Assembly (NCBI RefSeq): GCF_014203125.1
Contig: NZ_JACHIH010000008.1
Span: 62,001-126,000 of the forward strand
Source: Rhodopseudomonas rhenobacensis
GTDB taxonomy: Bacteria > Pseudomonadota > Alphaproteobacteria > Rhizobiales > Xanthobacteraceae
Reading direction: 5' to 3'
Length of the DNA: 64,000 nucleotides
Shown: piece after piece, positions 30,120 through 38,184 of the stretch
How the letters are laid out: each line of letters starts with the position of its first letter
How positions within the stretch are numbered: position 1 is the stretch's first letter
Notes under the pieces: generated by a model
What the model was told of the DNA's origin: nothing
The model's input: only the letters and a program-made list of their open reading frames with translations
The model's database searches: none
Program-made: the position numbers and the translations under genes

Positions 30120-30866
30120 ATGGCGGACGTTGATGACATTCCCCGGCACTGGTCGTTGGCGTCGCTCGCGGCGCTGGTGGCCATCACCCTGGTTCCTCCC
30201 TGGCTGTGCATCGGGCCAGGGGGGGCGCCCTGGCATCTGGTCGCCGCCGGCGCCGTGGTGTGGTTTCTCTCGGTGGTCGCCAAGAGCCGGATCGTGCGCG
30301 CCTTGCGCAACCCGGCGCTGCCGCAGCCGGGCTCGGTGGCCGCCAACGCGGTGCTGCAGGGCTTCGTGTCGGCGGTGGAACTGGCGGCCGCAGCCGCCTA
30401 TCTGGCGGCGCTGGCGGCGCTGGCGCCGTTCGAGTGGCGCGTCATCGACATGGTCGGTTTCGGCGTCGGCGCCGGCTCGGCCGAGGCCGGCTACGTGCTG
30501 TGGCTCGGCGTGCTCGGCCCGAAACCCAACGAGGACGACCTGGCGGCCTGGGTGCGCGGCGCGCGGGCGTCGTGGTGCGTGCGCTACAGCGTGCCGGTGG
30601 AGCGCTTATTCGCGCTGATCGGCCACACCGGATCGCGCGGGCTGATCGCGCTGGCGCTGTTCGGCGGCGCTCCGTGGGCGGTGCTCTGGGCGCCGGTGGC
30701 GGTGGTGCTGTTCGCGATCACCGATGGCGTCGCGGTCTATGGCCATTTGAAACAATGGGAGTGGCACGACCCGGCGATCTGCCGCCGCGCGCAATCCTTC
30801 TTCGCGCTGCTGAGTCTGGTGGAAATCAGCCTGTTCGCGCTGGCGGTCGACGCGCCGCTTTTTTGA
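30120..30866 (+). CDS. Multi-pass membrane protein of the radical SAM/precursor locus
   Basis: 248 residues from the ATG at 30120 with about six hydrophobic helices (LASLAALVAITLVPPWL first, FFALLSLVEISLFALAVDA last). A conserved-looking loop WLGVLGPKPNEDDLAAWVRGARA lies between helices four and five. A TTG at 30024, immediately after the precursor stop and preceded by AAGGAG, would add 32 Gly/Pro-rich residues and allow coupling; this is a serious alternative start. No transporter ATPase or peptidase motif is present, so export of a product is only inferred from position. I recognise no named family. Confidence 0.7.
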   Translation: MADVDDIPRHWSLASLAALVAITLVPPWLCIGPGGAPWHLVAAGAVVWFLSVVAKSRIVRALRNPALPQPGSVAANAVLQGFVSAVELAAAAAYLAALAALAPFEWRVIDMVGFGVGAGSAEAGYVLWLGVLGPKPNEDDLAAWVRGARASWCVRYSVPVERLFALIGHTGSRGLIALALFGGAPWAVLWAPVAVVLFAITDGVAVYGHLKQWEWHDPAICRRAQSFFALLSLVEISLFALAVDAPLF

Positions 30867-30929
30867 TATTTGCGAGGGACGCGGTGCTACGCGGCAGCGT
30901 CGGCGCCGCCGCGTAGCAAGCTCCGCGCC

Positions 30930-31319
30930 TTAGAGCAACAGCTTGAGCAGCGCCTTGCCGGCCGGCGAGGCCAGTTCCTTGGCGTCGAGCGTGCCGTCAT
31001 TGTCCGGATTGGCGGCGGCGAAGCGCTTTTCCACCAGCGCCAGATATTCCGTCTTGTCGATGGTGCGGTCATTGTCGGGATTGGCGGCGGAAAAATCCGC
31101 CTTGCCGAGCCGGCCGCGCAATTCGCGGGCGTCGAGCGTGCCGTCATGATCGCCATCGAGCTTGTCGAACAGCTTGGACGCCGCGGCCTTGGCCTCGGCA
31201 AGATCGACGGTGCCGTCCTTGTCCGGATCGAGAACTTTCAGCGCCGAGGCCGAAAAAGCCGGACTGCTCGCCATCATCCCCAGCGCCAGAGACAGCAGCA
31301 CCGTGCGTCGCGTCGTCAT
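30930..31319 (-). CDS. Periplasmic EF-hand calcium-binding protein
   Basis: 129 residues with a signal peptide (MTTRRTVLLSLALGMMASSPAFSAS). Four EF-hand loops follow at even spacing: DPDKDGTVDLAE, DGDHDGTLDARE, NPDNDRTIDKTE and NPDNDGTLDAKE. All loops keep the acidic or amide residues needed for calcium at positions 1, 3, 5 and 12; the third has Arg in place of the usual Gly at position 6, which should weaken it. Probably a periplasmic calcium buffer or sensor. It is convergent with the membrane protein gene of the RiPP-like locus and followed by no related gene. Confidence 0.88.
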   Translation of the reverse strand: MTTRRTVLLSLALGMMASSPAFSASALKVLDPDKDGTVDLAEAKAAASKLFDKLDGDHDGTLDARELRGRLGKADFSAANPDNDRTIDKTEYLALVEKRFAAANPDNDGTLDAKELASPAGKALLKLLL

Positions 31320-31417
31320 GGTTCATCCCCTTTGTCTTGGCCGGTCTTGCGCCGGCACCTGCACCACTACTTGAGATTGCACCAGTGCGGTGCACAGTTC
31401 AACACTCAAGCGCCGGT

Positions 31418-31448
31418 AACCCGCGAGGCCATAAACCCGCGAGGCCAT
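31418..31448. repeat. Short tandem direct repeat
   Basis: AACCCGCGAGGCCAT occurs at 31418-31432 and again at 31434-31448, a 16-base period. It lies between the EF-hand gene and the GST gene, in the likely promoter region. It could be a replication slippage duplication or paired regulator half-sites. Confidence 0.6.
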
Positions 31449-31531
31449 TGACTTCGCCTCGCATTGGGTGAAAAGTCCATGCAGTCGCATCCAACTGGGT
31501 GCCCACACCTCAAGACCGACAGGGACCGCCG

Positions 31532-32251
31532 ATGACCGCGCCGCAGCTCGATCTGTATTACTGGACCACGCCGAACGGCCACAAGATCACGATGTTCCTC
31601 GAAGAGGCGGCGCTGCCTTACACGATTATTCCGGTCAATATCGGCAAGGGCGATCAGTTCAAGCCGGAGTTTCTCGAGATCGCGCCGAACAACCGGATCC
31701 CGGCGCTGGTCGATCACGCGCCGAAGAGCGGCGACAAGCCGGTTTCGATCTTCGAATCCGGCGCGATCCTGTTGTATCTCGCCGAAAAGACCGGCCAGTT
31801 CCTGTCGTCGTTCCTCAACGCGCGCTACGAGGCGATCCAGTGGGTGTTCTGGCAGATGGGCGGGCTCGGCCCGATGGCCGGGCAGAACCACCACTTCAGC
31901 AACTACGCGCCGGAAAAGATCCCCTACGCCATCGACCGCTACGTCAACGAGACCAACCGGCTGTACGGCGTGCTGAACAAACGGCTGGCCGACCGCGATT
32001 TCATCGCCGGCGAGTATTCGATCGCCGACATGGCGTGCTATCCGTGGATCGTGCCGTACAAGAACCAGGGCCAGAACATCGACGATTTCCCGCATCTGAA
32101 GCGCTGGCTCACCGCGATCGAGCAGCGCCCGGCGACCCAGCGCGCCTACGCCAAGGCCAAGGAGGTCAACCCGGATTTCGGCCAGCCGACGATCCGCACC
32201 GACGAAGAGCGCAAACTGCTGTTCGGCCAGACCGCCTCGGTGGTGAAGTAA
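31532..32251 (+). CDS. Glutathione S-transferase, YghU/YfcG-like (nu class)
   Basis: Cytosolic GST of 239 residues. LDLYYWTTPNGHKITMFLEE is the thioredoxin-like start, where TPNGHK marks the nu-class (YfcG/YghU) active site with Thr and Asn in place of Tyr or Cys. NNRIPALVDH carries the cis-proline and FESGAILLYLAEKTG the glutathione-gamma-Glu contact. By family it reduces disulphides or peroxides with glutathione. The ATG at 31532 follows CAGGGACCGCCG. Its stop overlaps the next GST gene (TAATG), so the two are one operon. Confidence 0.9.
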   Translation: MTAPQLDLYYWTTPNGHKITMFLEEAALPYTIIPVNIGKGDQFKPEFLEIAPNNRIPALVDHAPKSGDKPVSIFESGAILLYLAEKTGQFLSSFLNARYEAIQWVFWQMGGLGPMAGQNHHFSNYAPEKIPYAIDRYVNETNRLYGVLNKRLADRDFIAGEYSIADMACYPWIVPYKNQGQNIDDFPHLKRWLTAIEQRPATQRAYAKAKEVNPDFGQPTIRTDEERKLLFGQTASVVK

Positions 32252-32946
32252 TGGCGCTGCGGCTCTACGAACTGGTCGGCGTCGAGGAGACCCGGCCGTT
32301 CAGCCCGTATTGCTGGCGGATCCGGATGGCGCTGGCGCATAAGGGGCTCGACGCCACCTCGATCCCGTGGCGCTTCACCGAGAAGGACGCCATTAGTCCG
32401 TACAAGTCCGAGAAGGTGCCGGTGCTGCTCGACGGCGACGCGTCGGTCGTGGATTCTTGGGCGATCGCCAACTATCTGGAAGTCGCCTATCCGGACCGGC
32501 CGTCGCTGTTCGGCGGCGAAGGCGGTCGCGCGATGGCGCGGATGCTGAACTGGTGGGGCGACATCGCGGTGATCGGCGCGATGTTTCCGCTGATCGCCGC
32601 CGACATCCACGGCCATCTGCGGCCGGTGGATCAGGACTACTTCCGCAACACCCGCGAGGCGCGGTTCGGCAAGTCACTGGAAGCGGTGGCGGCTGATCGC
32701 GACGCAAAAGTCGAGGGGTTCCGCAAGGGGCTCGATCCGCTGCGGCTGACGCTGAAGTCTCAGCCGTTCGTCGGCGGCGCGGCGCCGAACTACGCCGACT
32801 ACATCATGTTCGGCGGCTTCCAATGGGCGCGGGTGACCAGCGCCTTCGCGCTGCTGAAGCCGGAAGACCCGGTCTATGCCTGGCGCGAGAAGATGCTCGA
32901 CGCCTTCGACGGAATGGCGCGGAAATCCGAAGGTTATCCGGTGTAG
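32251..32946 (+). CDS. Glutathione S-transferase, LigE/beta-etherase-like
   Basis: GST-fold protein of 231 residues. LYELVGVEETRPFSPYCWRIRMALAHKGLD resembles the N-terminus of LigE-type etherases and related GSTs, where SPYCW is at the active site. SEKVPVLLDGDASVVDSWAIANYLE follows, and the C-terminal all-helical domain is longer than in most GSTs. Its start overlaps the stop of the preceding GST by one base. By family it might cleave ether bonds in lignin-type aromatics or act on other conjugates; the substrate is unknown. Confidence 0.83.
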   Translation: MALRLYELVGVEETRPFSPYCWRIRMALAHKGLDATSIPWRFTEKDAISPYKSEKVPVLLDGDASVVDSWAIANYLEVAYPDRPSLFGGEGGRAMARMLNWWGDIAVIGAMFPLIAADIHGHLRPVDQDYFRNTREARFGKSLEAVAADRDAKVEGFRKGLDPLRLTLKSQPFVGGAAPNYADYIMFGGFQWARVTSAFALLKPEDPVYAWREKMLDAFDGMARKSEGYPV

Positions 32947-32988
32947 GGCGGTTGTGCTGATCGGCTGCGGTTAGTTCATAGCGCAGCC

Positions 32989-33105
32989 GTCATTCCGGGG
33001 CGCGAGGCCGAAAGGCCGAGCGAACCCGGAATCCAGTATTCCAGGGCGGTGAGTACTGGATCCCGGGTTCACTCGCAGCTCACGCTGCTCGTGCCCCGGG
33101 ATGAC
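32989..33105. repeat. Palindromic intergenic repeat, family C, complete unit
   Basis: It starts GTCATTCCGGGGCGCGAGG and ends GTGCCCCGGGATGAC, with an internal AACCCGGAATCCAGTA and TACTGGATCCCGGGTT inverted pair. The half copy is at 17677-17731. It lies between the GST operon and the convergent HAD gene. Confidence 0.82.
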
Positions 33106-33168
33106 AGCCTATTTGTGGGGGAGCGCTTCGGCTCGCCCCAAAGCGCCGCAGCCCTCATGGTCACCGGC

Positions 33169-33840
33169 TCACAGCCCCGCGCGCTCGCGCAGCAGCGCCA
33201 GCACCGCGTTGAGGTCGGGCAGCACCGCGGCGCATTGGCCGCGGGTGGCGTCGTTCGGCTGCAGCAGATCCGGCACCATCAGCGCGATGGCGCCGGCCGC
33301 CGCCGCCGCGGCGATGCCGACGCTGGAATCCTCCACCGCGACGCAGGCCCGCGGCGCCACGCCAAGCCGCTCGGCCGCCAAGAGATAGAGATCGGGGCTC
33401 GGCTTGCCGCGCGCGACGTCGTCGCGGGTGACGATCAGTTCGAACCGCGCGCGGATGCCGCCGAGCGTGAGGTGGGCGTCGGCGGTGCGTTGCGACGACG
33501 AGGTCACCACCGCCATCGGCCAACGGGCCAAGCGCAGCGCGTCCAGCAATGCGACCGCGCCGGGCTTCAGCGGCAGGCCGTCGGCCAGCATGGCGTCGCG
33601 CTTCTCCGCGAAGGCGCGGTTGATCTTCGGCAGCGGAAAATCGGCGCCGTAATGATCGACCAGCAGCTGCTGGCATTCCGGACCCGGCAGTCCGATCATG
33701 CTGAGGCAGACGGCGCTGGCATCCGGATAGCCGAAGCCGTCGAGCACCTCGGTGAGGCTCGTGATGTACACCCGCTCGGTGTCGACCAGCGTGCCGTCCA
33801 TGTCGAGCAGCACCGCCTCGACTTGCCATTGCTCGGTCAC
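33169..33840 (-). CDS. HAD-family phosphatase / phosphoglucomutase-like hydrolase
   Basis: 223 residues from the GTG at 33840. VLLDMDGTLVDTERVY has the catalytic Asp pair of HAD motif I, VVTSSSQRT is motif II, and RGKPSPDLYLLAAERLGVAP with CVAVEDSSVGIAAA supplies motifs III and IV. A helical cap (residues about 20-85) follows motif I, the subfamily I arrangement of beta-phosphoglucomutase and sugar phosphatases. The substrate is unknown; DxDGTLVDT and the cap favour a small phosphosugar. The longer frame upstream overlaps the Cys-rich gene and is unlikely to be used. Confidence 0.88.
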   Translation of the reverse strand: MTEQWQVEAVLLDMDGTLVDTERVYITSLTEVLDGFGYPDASAVCLSMIGLPGPECQQLLVDHYGADFPLPKINRAFAEKRDAMLADGLPLKPGAVALLDALRLARWPMAVVTSSSQRTADAHLTLGGIRARFELIVTRDDVARGKPSPDLYLLAAERLGVAPRACVAVEDSSVGIAAAAAAGAIALMVPDLLQPNDATRGQCAAVLPDLNAVLALLRERAGL

Positions 33841-33866
33841 GTCGGCGGTCTTCCGTGTGCGGATGC

Positions 33867-34070
33867 TTAGTGGACCGCGGGGGCGGCGGCCTTGCGAAGG
33901 CAGTCGCGGCACAGGCAATCGCCGTCGCTGCTTTGCTCCGGCATCGGCAGCTTGGCGGATTCGTCGGCACACCAGCAGTCGCTGGAGAGATTGCAGCCGA
34001 ACTCCGCGCCGCAACAGGAACACACCAGGCGGCGCGCCGCCGGCGCCGGGATTGCAGAGCGTTTTGTCAT
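33867..34070 (-). CDS. Cysteine-rich CWC-family small protein
   Basis: 67 residues with nine cysteines. VCSCCGAEFGCNLSSDCWCADESAKLP is the recognisable CWC pattern (named for Cys-Trp-Cys), followed by CLCRDCLRKA. The cysteines are spaced like a metal-binding knuckle and zinc or an iron-sulphur site is likely. There is no signal peptide. The gene ends 26 bases before the HAD gene start and is probably co-transcribed. Function is unknown in the family. Confidence 0.82.
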   Translation of the reverse strand: MTKRSAIPAPAARRLVCSCCGAEFGCNLSSDCWCADESAKLPMPEQSSDGDCLCRDCLRKAAAPAVH

Positions 34071-34269
34071 GAAGGTGATCGCACTCTCGCCGCTTTCATG
34101 TCGGGTTCATCGCAGGGCCGAGTATAATCGCTCGCAACGGTTGCGTCGCTTATCATTTCCGCCCGAATGCTCCGCGACGGCGAAAGGCGACGTGCAGGAA
34201 CTATCGGTGGCGGGCTTGGTGGCGTAGTCGCGTTGATATTGAGCGATGACTCGCAAGATCCGCGGCGCG

Positions 34270-34433
34270 CTCCCTCGCCCCGCTTGCGGGGAGAGGGGTG
34301 GGGTGAGGGGGCGTGGCCTTCGATCATAAGCTTATGATGTGCCGAGACGCCCCGTCACCCGACCCGGCTCACCCGGCCCGGCTTCGCTGCGCTACGCCAG
34401 GTCGACCTCTCCCCGCAAGCGGGGAGAGGTGAA
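34270..34433. repeat. Composite palindromic intergenic repeat, family A
   Basis: Two inverted CTCTCC...GGAGAG-type palindromes bracket about 110 bases, as in the copy at 1414-1598. In the middle is a perfect 16-base palindrome, ATCATAAGCTTATGAT (34323-34338), which the other copies lack. It fills most of the gap between the CWC gene and the secreted-protein gene. Confidence 0.83.
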
Positions 34434-34446
34434 GTGTTCCGCCTGC

Positions 34447-34884
34447 CTACCTCAGCGAGACCGCCAGCCCGCTCAAATCGGCGTTGACCATCAACCCGGT
34501 CTGCTGGCCGCTGAGTTCCAGTACCGCGCCCTTCTCATTGGTCAGCACGATGCCGCGGACGCCGCGGCCGATCGCGGCGCCGGCGCCGCCCGCGCCATAG
34601 ACGCCCGCGACGTCGGACGGCCGGGTGATGTGGCTGACCCGGCCGGCCAGATAGGTCTGCGAGGCGCCGAACACCAGCCCGGCGCTCAGCCCGCCGATCG
34701 ACAGCGGATATTTGCGGCCGCGAAACGTCAGCGTGCCGCTGCCGCCGGAGGCGCCGATGAACCAGCCGCCTTTCAGCACCGAGATGCGAATGGTGCCGCT
34801 ATCGGCCTTTGCGGGAGCCGTGGCGCTGAGGCCGGCGAGCGCCAGCGCGGCGACCAGCGCGGTGCGAATGCGAAACGAGGACAT
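34447..34884 (-). CDS. Small secreted protein, glycine-rich, function unknown
   Basis: 145 residues with a Sec signal peptide (MSSFRIRTALVAALALAGLSATAPAKA-D). The mature part is Gly- and Val-rich (KGGWFIGASGGSGTLTFRG, then YPLSIGGLSAGLVFGASQTYLAG, then GAGGAGAAIGRGVRGIV), suggesting a beta-rich periplasmic or surface fold. AAGGAA lies before the ATG at 34884. It is not a recognised enzyme. It is downstream in the same direction as the parE-type pair but separated by a gap. Confidence 0.72.
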   Translation of the reverse strand: MSSFRIRTALVAALALAGLSATAPAKADSGTIRISVLKGGWFIGASGGSGTLTFRGRKYPLSIGGLSAGLVFGASQTYLAGRVSHITRPSDVAGVYGAGGAGAAIGRGVRGIVLTNEKGAVLELSGQQTGLMVNADLSGLAVSLR

Positions 34885-34958
34885 GGGTATTTCCTTTGGC
34901 GATGTGCGAATCTGCGGGCCAGTGTCCAGCAAATCGCGGGCTGGGTCCATGGGCATGG

Positions 34959-35246
34959 CTATTTCGGCCGCGACAAAGGCCGCCGCGCGCTGTGGCGCAC
35001 GCCGTGAATCACGATCTCGGCGTCGCCGGCGCGATAATAGATCTGGTAAGGGTAAGGATAGGCGACCACCCGCCGCAGCCCGGCTTTGTTGGTCAATCGC
35101 CCGGCTTGCGGATACTGCCGCAACAGCGCAATGACCGCGAACAGCCGCTGTTTGATATGCTGGGCGCCTTGCGGCGATTGCCGCTCGATCGACGAGAGCA
35201 CTTCATCGAGCTCGGCGGCGGCGCGGATGGTGAAGCGTAGCTTCAC
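34959..35246 (-). CDS. parE: ParE/RelE-family type II toxin
   Basis: 95 residues. VKLRFTIRAAAELDEVLSSIERQSP is the ParE/RelE N-terminal strand-helix, and GLRRVVAYPYPYQIYYRAGD with EIVIHGVRHSARRP closes the fold in the usual way. The GTG at 35246 overlaps the antitoxin stop by four bases (GTGA), which is the coupling normally seen; a start at 35264 would add six residues. ParE toxins poison gyrase and RelE relatives cleave mRNA; the subfamily here is not decided. Confidence 0.88.
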   Translation of the reverse strand: MKLRFTIRAAAELDEVLSSIERQSPQGAQHIKQRLFAVIALLRQYPQAGRLTNKAGLRRVVAYPYPYQIYYRAGDAEIVIHGVRHSARRPLSRPK

Positions 35247-35470
35247 AGCCCATGCTTCGCCCAAATCGCGCGCAGCTGTTCGTCGGTGGCGAATTCGCCG
35301 CGCTCAGCCTGCGCGAGTGATTCATCGAACGAGGCGGTCTCCTCGGCGCTCATCTCGAGCGGTGGCTGGTCGACGCCAGCGAACTGCAACAACAGTCGCG
35401 CCAAGGCGTCCTGCGTCTCCGCGGGCAGATCGCGCAAGGATGCCACGGCCTGTTCGAGCGAAATCGTCAT
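35243..35470 (-). CDS. Antitoxin of the ParE/RelE-type pair
   Basis: 75 residues, acidic. LEQAVASLRDLPAETQDALARLLLQFAG is the helical front typical of antitoxins that pair with RelE/ParE toxins in this bacterial group, followed by SAEETASFDESLAQAERGEFATDEQLRAIWAKHGL, the toxin-covering tail. There is no clear DNA-binding domain. Its stop overlaps the toxin start. It is the fourth toxin-antitoxin pair in the window, about 12 kb from the other three. Confidence 0.85.
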   Translation of the reverse strand: MTISLEQAVASLRDLPAETQDALARLLLQFAGVDQPPLEMSAEETASFDESLAQAERGEFATDEQLRAIWAKHGL

Positions 35471-35570
35471 CCTGCGAGACTAGCAGTTTGGGGCCGGCCC
35501 AGAAAGAAGAATTCCCGGTGCGATTTCGCTCGTCACGCCGGCTACGCGACGATCTCGATGGAGAGTGTCC

Positions 35571-36515
35571 TCACTTCCCCAGCGTGATCTTGTCGATTTC
35601 GGCGAATTCCTCCGCGCTCAGCGTCCAATTCAACGCGGCGATGTTCTGTTCGACCTGCTCGGGCGTCGAGGCGCCGGCGATTACGCTTGCGACCTGCGGG
35701 CGGCCGGCCAGCCAGCTGAACGCCAATTCCAGCATGGTATGGCCGCGGGCCTGCGCGAACGCCTGCAAGGCCTCGACGATGTCGAGATTTTTCGGCGTCA
35801 GATAGCGCTCTCGCATATACGGCGTCTTGCCGAACCGCGTGTCGGCCGGTACCGCGGCGCCGCGCTGATACTTTCCGGTGAGCATGCCGCCGGCCAGCGG
35901 GAAGAACGGCAGCAGCCCGAGATTGTAGGCCTGCGCCGCCGGCAGCACGTCCTTTTCGATGTCGCGCACCAGCAGGCTGTATTCGTCCTGCGCCGAGACG
36001 AAACGGTTGCCGCCGAGCGCGCGGCCGACATACTCGGCTTCCGCAATCCGCCAGGCCGGGAAGTTGGAATGGCCGATGTAGCGCACCTTGCCGGCGCGGA
36101 TCAGGTCCTCCAGCGCGCGCAGGGTCTCGTCGATCGGGGTCAGCGGATCGAAATCGTGCTGCTGATAGAGATCGATGTAGTCGGTCTTCAGCCGGGTCAG
36201 GCTGGCTTCGACCGCGGCGATGATGTAGCGCCGCGAGGCGCCCTGCTTGGCGCCGTCGTCGCTCATCGGCTTGGCGAATTTGGTCGCCAGCACGATCTCC
36301 TTGCGGCGGGTGCCGAGCACGGTGCCGAGCACGGTCTCCGAGCCGCCGCGGTTGGCGTAGATATCCGCGGTGTCGAACAGCGTGACGCCGAGATCGATCG
36401 CCTTGTGGATCACCTTGCGCGCGGTGTCGAGATCGGTGCGCTGGCCGAAATTGTTGCAGCCGAGCCCGACCGCGGAGACCCGCAGGCCGCAGCCGCCGAG
36501 ATTGCGAAATTCCAT
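35571..36515 (-). CDS. Aldo/keto reductase
   Basis: NADPH-dependent TIM-barrel oxidoreductase of 314 residues. RNLGGCGLRVSAVGLGCNNF opens it, FDTADIYANRGGSETVLG holds the catalytic Asp and Tyr, and VLATKFAKPM has the catalytic Lys. YIDLYQQHDFDP gives the position of the substrate His, and the closing AGASTPEQVEQNIAAL binds the cofactor phosphate. Length and order match the family; the substrate (small aldehydes, ketones or keto-sugars) is not predictable. Confidence 0.92.
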   Translation of the reverse strand: MEFRNLGGCGLRVSAVGLGCNNFGQRTDLDTARKVIHKAIDLGVTLFDTADIYANRGGSETVLGTVLGTRRKEIVLATKFAKPMSDDGAKQGASRRYIIAAVEASLTRLKTDYIDLYQQHDFDPLTPIDETLRALEDLIRAGKVRYIGHSNFPAWRIAEAEYVGRALGGNRFVSAQDEYSLLVRDIEKDVLPAAQAYNLGLLPFFPLAGGMLTGKYQRGAAVPADTRFGKTPYMRERYLTPKNLDIVEALQAFAQARGHTMLELAFSWLAGRPQVASVIAGASTPEQVEQNIAALNWTLSAEEFAEIDKITLGK

Positions 36516-36629
36516 GAATTGATCCTGTCGAACGCCCCGCGCGCATTGTGGCGTGCGCGCCGGGCGACGGCAAGGGAGGCGACCGCCTGCAGGACCGCGC
36601 CACGACAGCGGGCGGCTGCGCGCAGCGGC

Positions 36630-37472
36630 TCAGGCCGGCTGCGGCCAGGGCAGCGGCAGCTTCTCGGTGGCAGGCGCCGGCAGCGCGGGGGGGGCCGCGC
36701 GCAGTGCCGCGCCGGTCATCCGCCGCACCTCGGCTTCGGCGCGGCGCGCGATTTCCTTGCGGTCGGCGGACAGATCGTGCGCGACGGCGTCGCCCCAACT
36801 CACTGTGACGTCGATCGCGCCGGCCGACAGCACGCCCATCAGATGCGGCATCAGGTCGGCGTCGCCGTACCAGGCGACGCGCTCGCGCAGCGCGCGGCCG
36901 ACCGGCAATCCGGCGAAGCGCACATAGGCCAGCGACAGCGGCTGCACGGTGATGGCGCTGTGCTTGGTGGATTGGCCGAGCGCGTGATGCACCGCGCCGA
37001 TCAAGGCCGAGCGGAACGGCAGGATGCGGACGCCGTCGCTCGAGGTGCCCTCGGCGAACAGCACCACGGCGTCGCCGCCGGCGAGCCGGTCGCCGATTTC
37101 CTGGGTGGCGGCGCCGGTGCGATGACGCGCCTTGCGGTCGATGAACACGGTGCGCTGCAGCCGCGACAGCCAGCCGAACACCGGCCAGCGCGCGACTTCG
37201 CTCTTGGAGACGAACACCACCGGACCGAGCGCGCCGATCACGCAGATGTCGAGCCAGGAGACGTGATTGGAGAGAATCAGCGCCGGGGCGTCAGCGCTGC
37301 GCTGCCCGACCTGGCGGATGCGCACGCCGATCAGCCGGCACAGCGCGCGGTGAAACAGCTGCGGGATGGTCCGCTGCAGCCGCCAATCGAACGCCATCGC
37401 CAACAGCTGGAACGGCAGCAGAATGAGGGTGAGGGTGACGAGTGCGGCGAGCACGAGGACAAAACGGATCAT
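36630..37472 (-). CDS. plsC: 1-acyl-sn-glycerol-3-phosphate acyltransferase (PlsC family)
   Basis: Membrane-associated enzyme of 280 residues making phosphatidate from lysophosphatidate and an acyl donor. A membrane helix (FVLVLAALVTLTLILLPFQLL) is followed by the acyltransferase catalytic motif NHVSWLD (HxxxxD), RWPVFGWLSRLQRTVFIDR, and FAEGTSSDG with the conserved Glu-Gly-Thr. The start at 37472 (MIRFVLV) matches the helix position; an upstream extension codes a Pro-rich tail and is less likely. By family it could also be a related ornithine-lipid OlsA-type acyltransferase. Confidence 0.85.
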   Translation of the reverse strand: MIRFVLVLAALVTLTLILLPFQLLAMAFDWRLQRTIPQLFHRALCRLIGVRIRQVGQRSADAPALILSNHVSWLDICVIGALGPVVFVSKSEVARWPVFGWLSRLQRTVFIDRKARHRTGAATQEIGDRLAGGDAVVLFAEGTSSDGVRILPFRSALIGAVHHALGQSTKHSAITVQPLSLAYVRFAGLPVGRALRERVAWYGDADLMPHLMGVLSAGAIDVTVSWGDAVAHDLSADRKEIARRAEAEVRRMTGAALRAAPPALPAPATEKLPLPWPQPA

Positions 37473-37814
37473 GGCAATGTTCTTTTCCCGCGGCGGCCAC
37501 AAGGCGCCAGGCGGAGCAGGGGCTGCACAGATCGACCGAGGCAAATCACCGAGCCGGACGATGCGGCAGCGAGAGGCTGATCAAAAAGGTGCGGTCCCAG
37601 GCAGGCGCGGCGACTGACGGGGACCGCGTTGGGAGCGATGATCGGCGACGGGGGTTGTCGATCACCGCATCGGAAGGCTAGCTGGGCATTGTTACGCGGT
37701 AATGACGTCGGAGTTGTCCACAGCAGGTCCGTTTGCTGCGTGGCCAAGGCCGTTTCGCCATGCCGGAACTTGCCGATGCCTGTCTCGTTAGCTCCCTTTT
37801 TTGGAAGGAATTCC
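37473..37814. other. Intergenic region between divergent plsC-type and DUF486 genes
   Basis: About 340 bases with no recognisable gene. It must carry divergent promoters. I saw no clear palindrome or terminator; GGAAGGAA just before 37815 is the ribosome site of the DUF486 gene. Confidence 0.5.
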
Positions 37815-38165
37815 ATGCCGGTCTCGCCCTATTTGTTGCCGATCCTGATGCTGCTCGCGTCCAACGTGTTCATGACCTTCGCGTGGTACGGCCATCTCAA
37901 ATACAAGAGCAGCGCGCTGGCGCTGGTGGTGATGGTCAGCTGGGGCATCGCGTTCTTCGAGTATTGGCTGGCGGTGCCGGCGAATCGCTGGGGCAGCGAG
38001 GTGTATTCGGCGGCGCAGCTGAAGACCATGCAGGAGGTGATCACGCTGGTGGTGTTCGCCGGCTTCTCGATTTTTTATCTGAAGGAGCCGCTGGGCTGGA
38101 ATCACGCGGTCGGCTTCGCCTTCATCGCGGCGGGCGCGTTCTTCATCTTTCACAAGTGGTCGTGA
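37815..38165 (+). CDS. DUF486 small membrane protein (DMT-like)
   Basis: 116 residues in four hydrophobic helices. YLLPILMLLASNVFMTFAWYGHLKY starts it, MVSWGIAFFEYWLAVPANRWG follows, and AAQLKTMQEVITLVVFAGFS with LKEPLGWNHAVGFAFIAAGAFF closes it. These segments, including the ANR(W/I)G loop, mark the DUF486 family, which is related to small multidrug or DMT-type transporters. The ATG at 37815 follows GGAAGGAATTCC. The substrate is unknown. Confidence 0.9.
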   Translation: MPVSPYLLPILMLLASNVFMTFAWYGHLKYKSSALALVVMVSWGIAFFEYWLAVPANRWGSEVYSAAQLKTMQEVITLVVFAGFSIFYLKEPLGWNHAVGFAFIAAGAFFIFHKWS

Positions 38166-38184
38166 GGCGGGCGTGGCAGCCAGC

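Noticed and set aside
35565-37580. A 671-residue open frame on the plus strand across the aldo/keto reductase and plsC-type genes
   Set aside because: Antisense to two well-supported genes and low complexity; no motif found.
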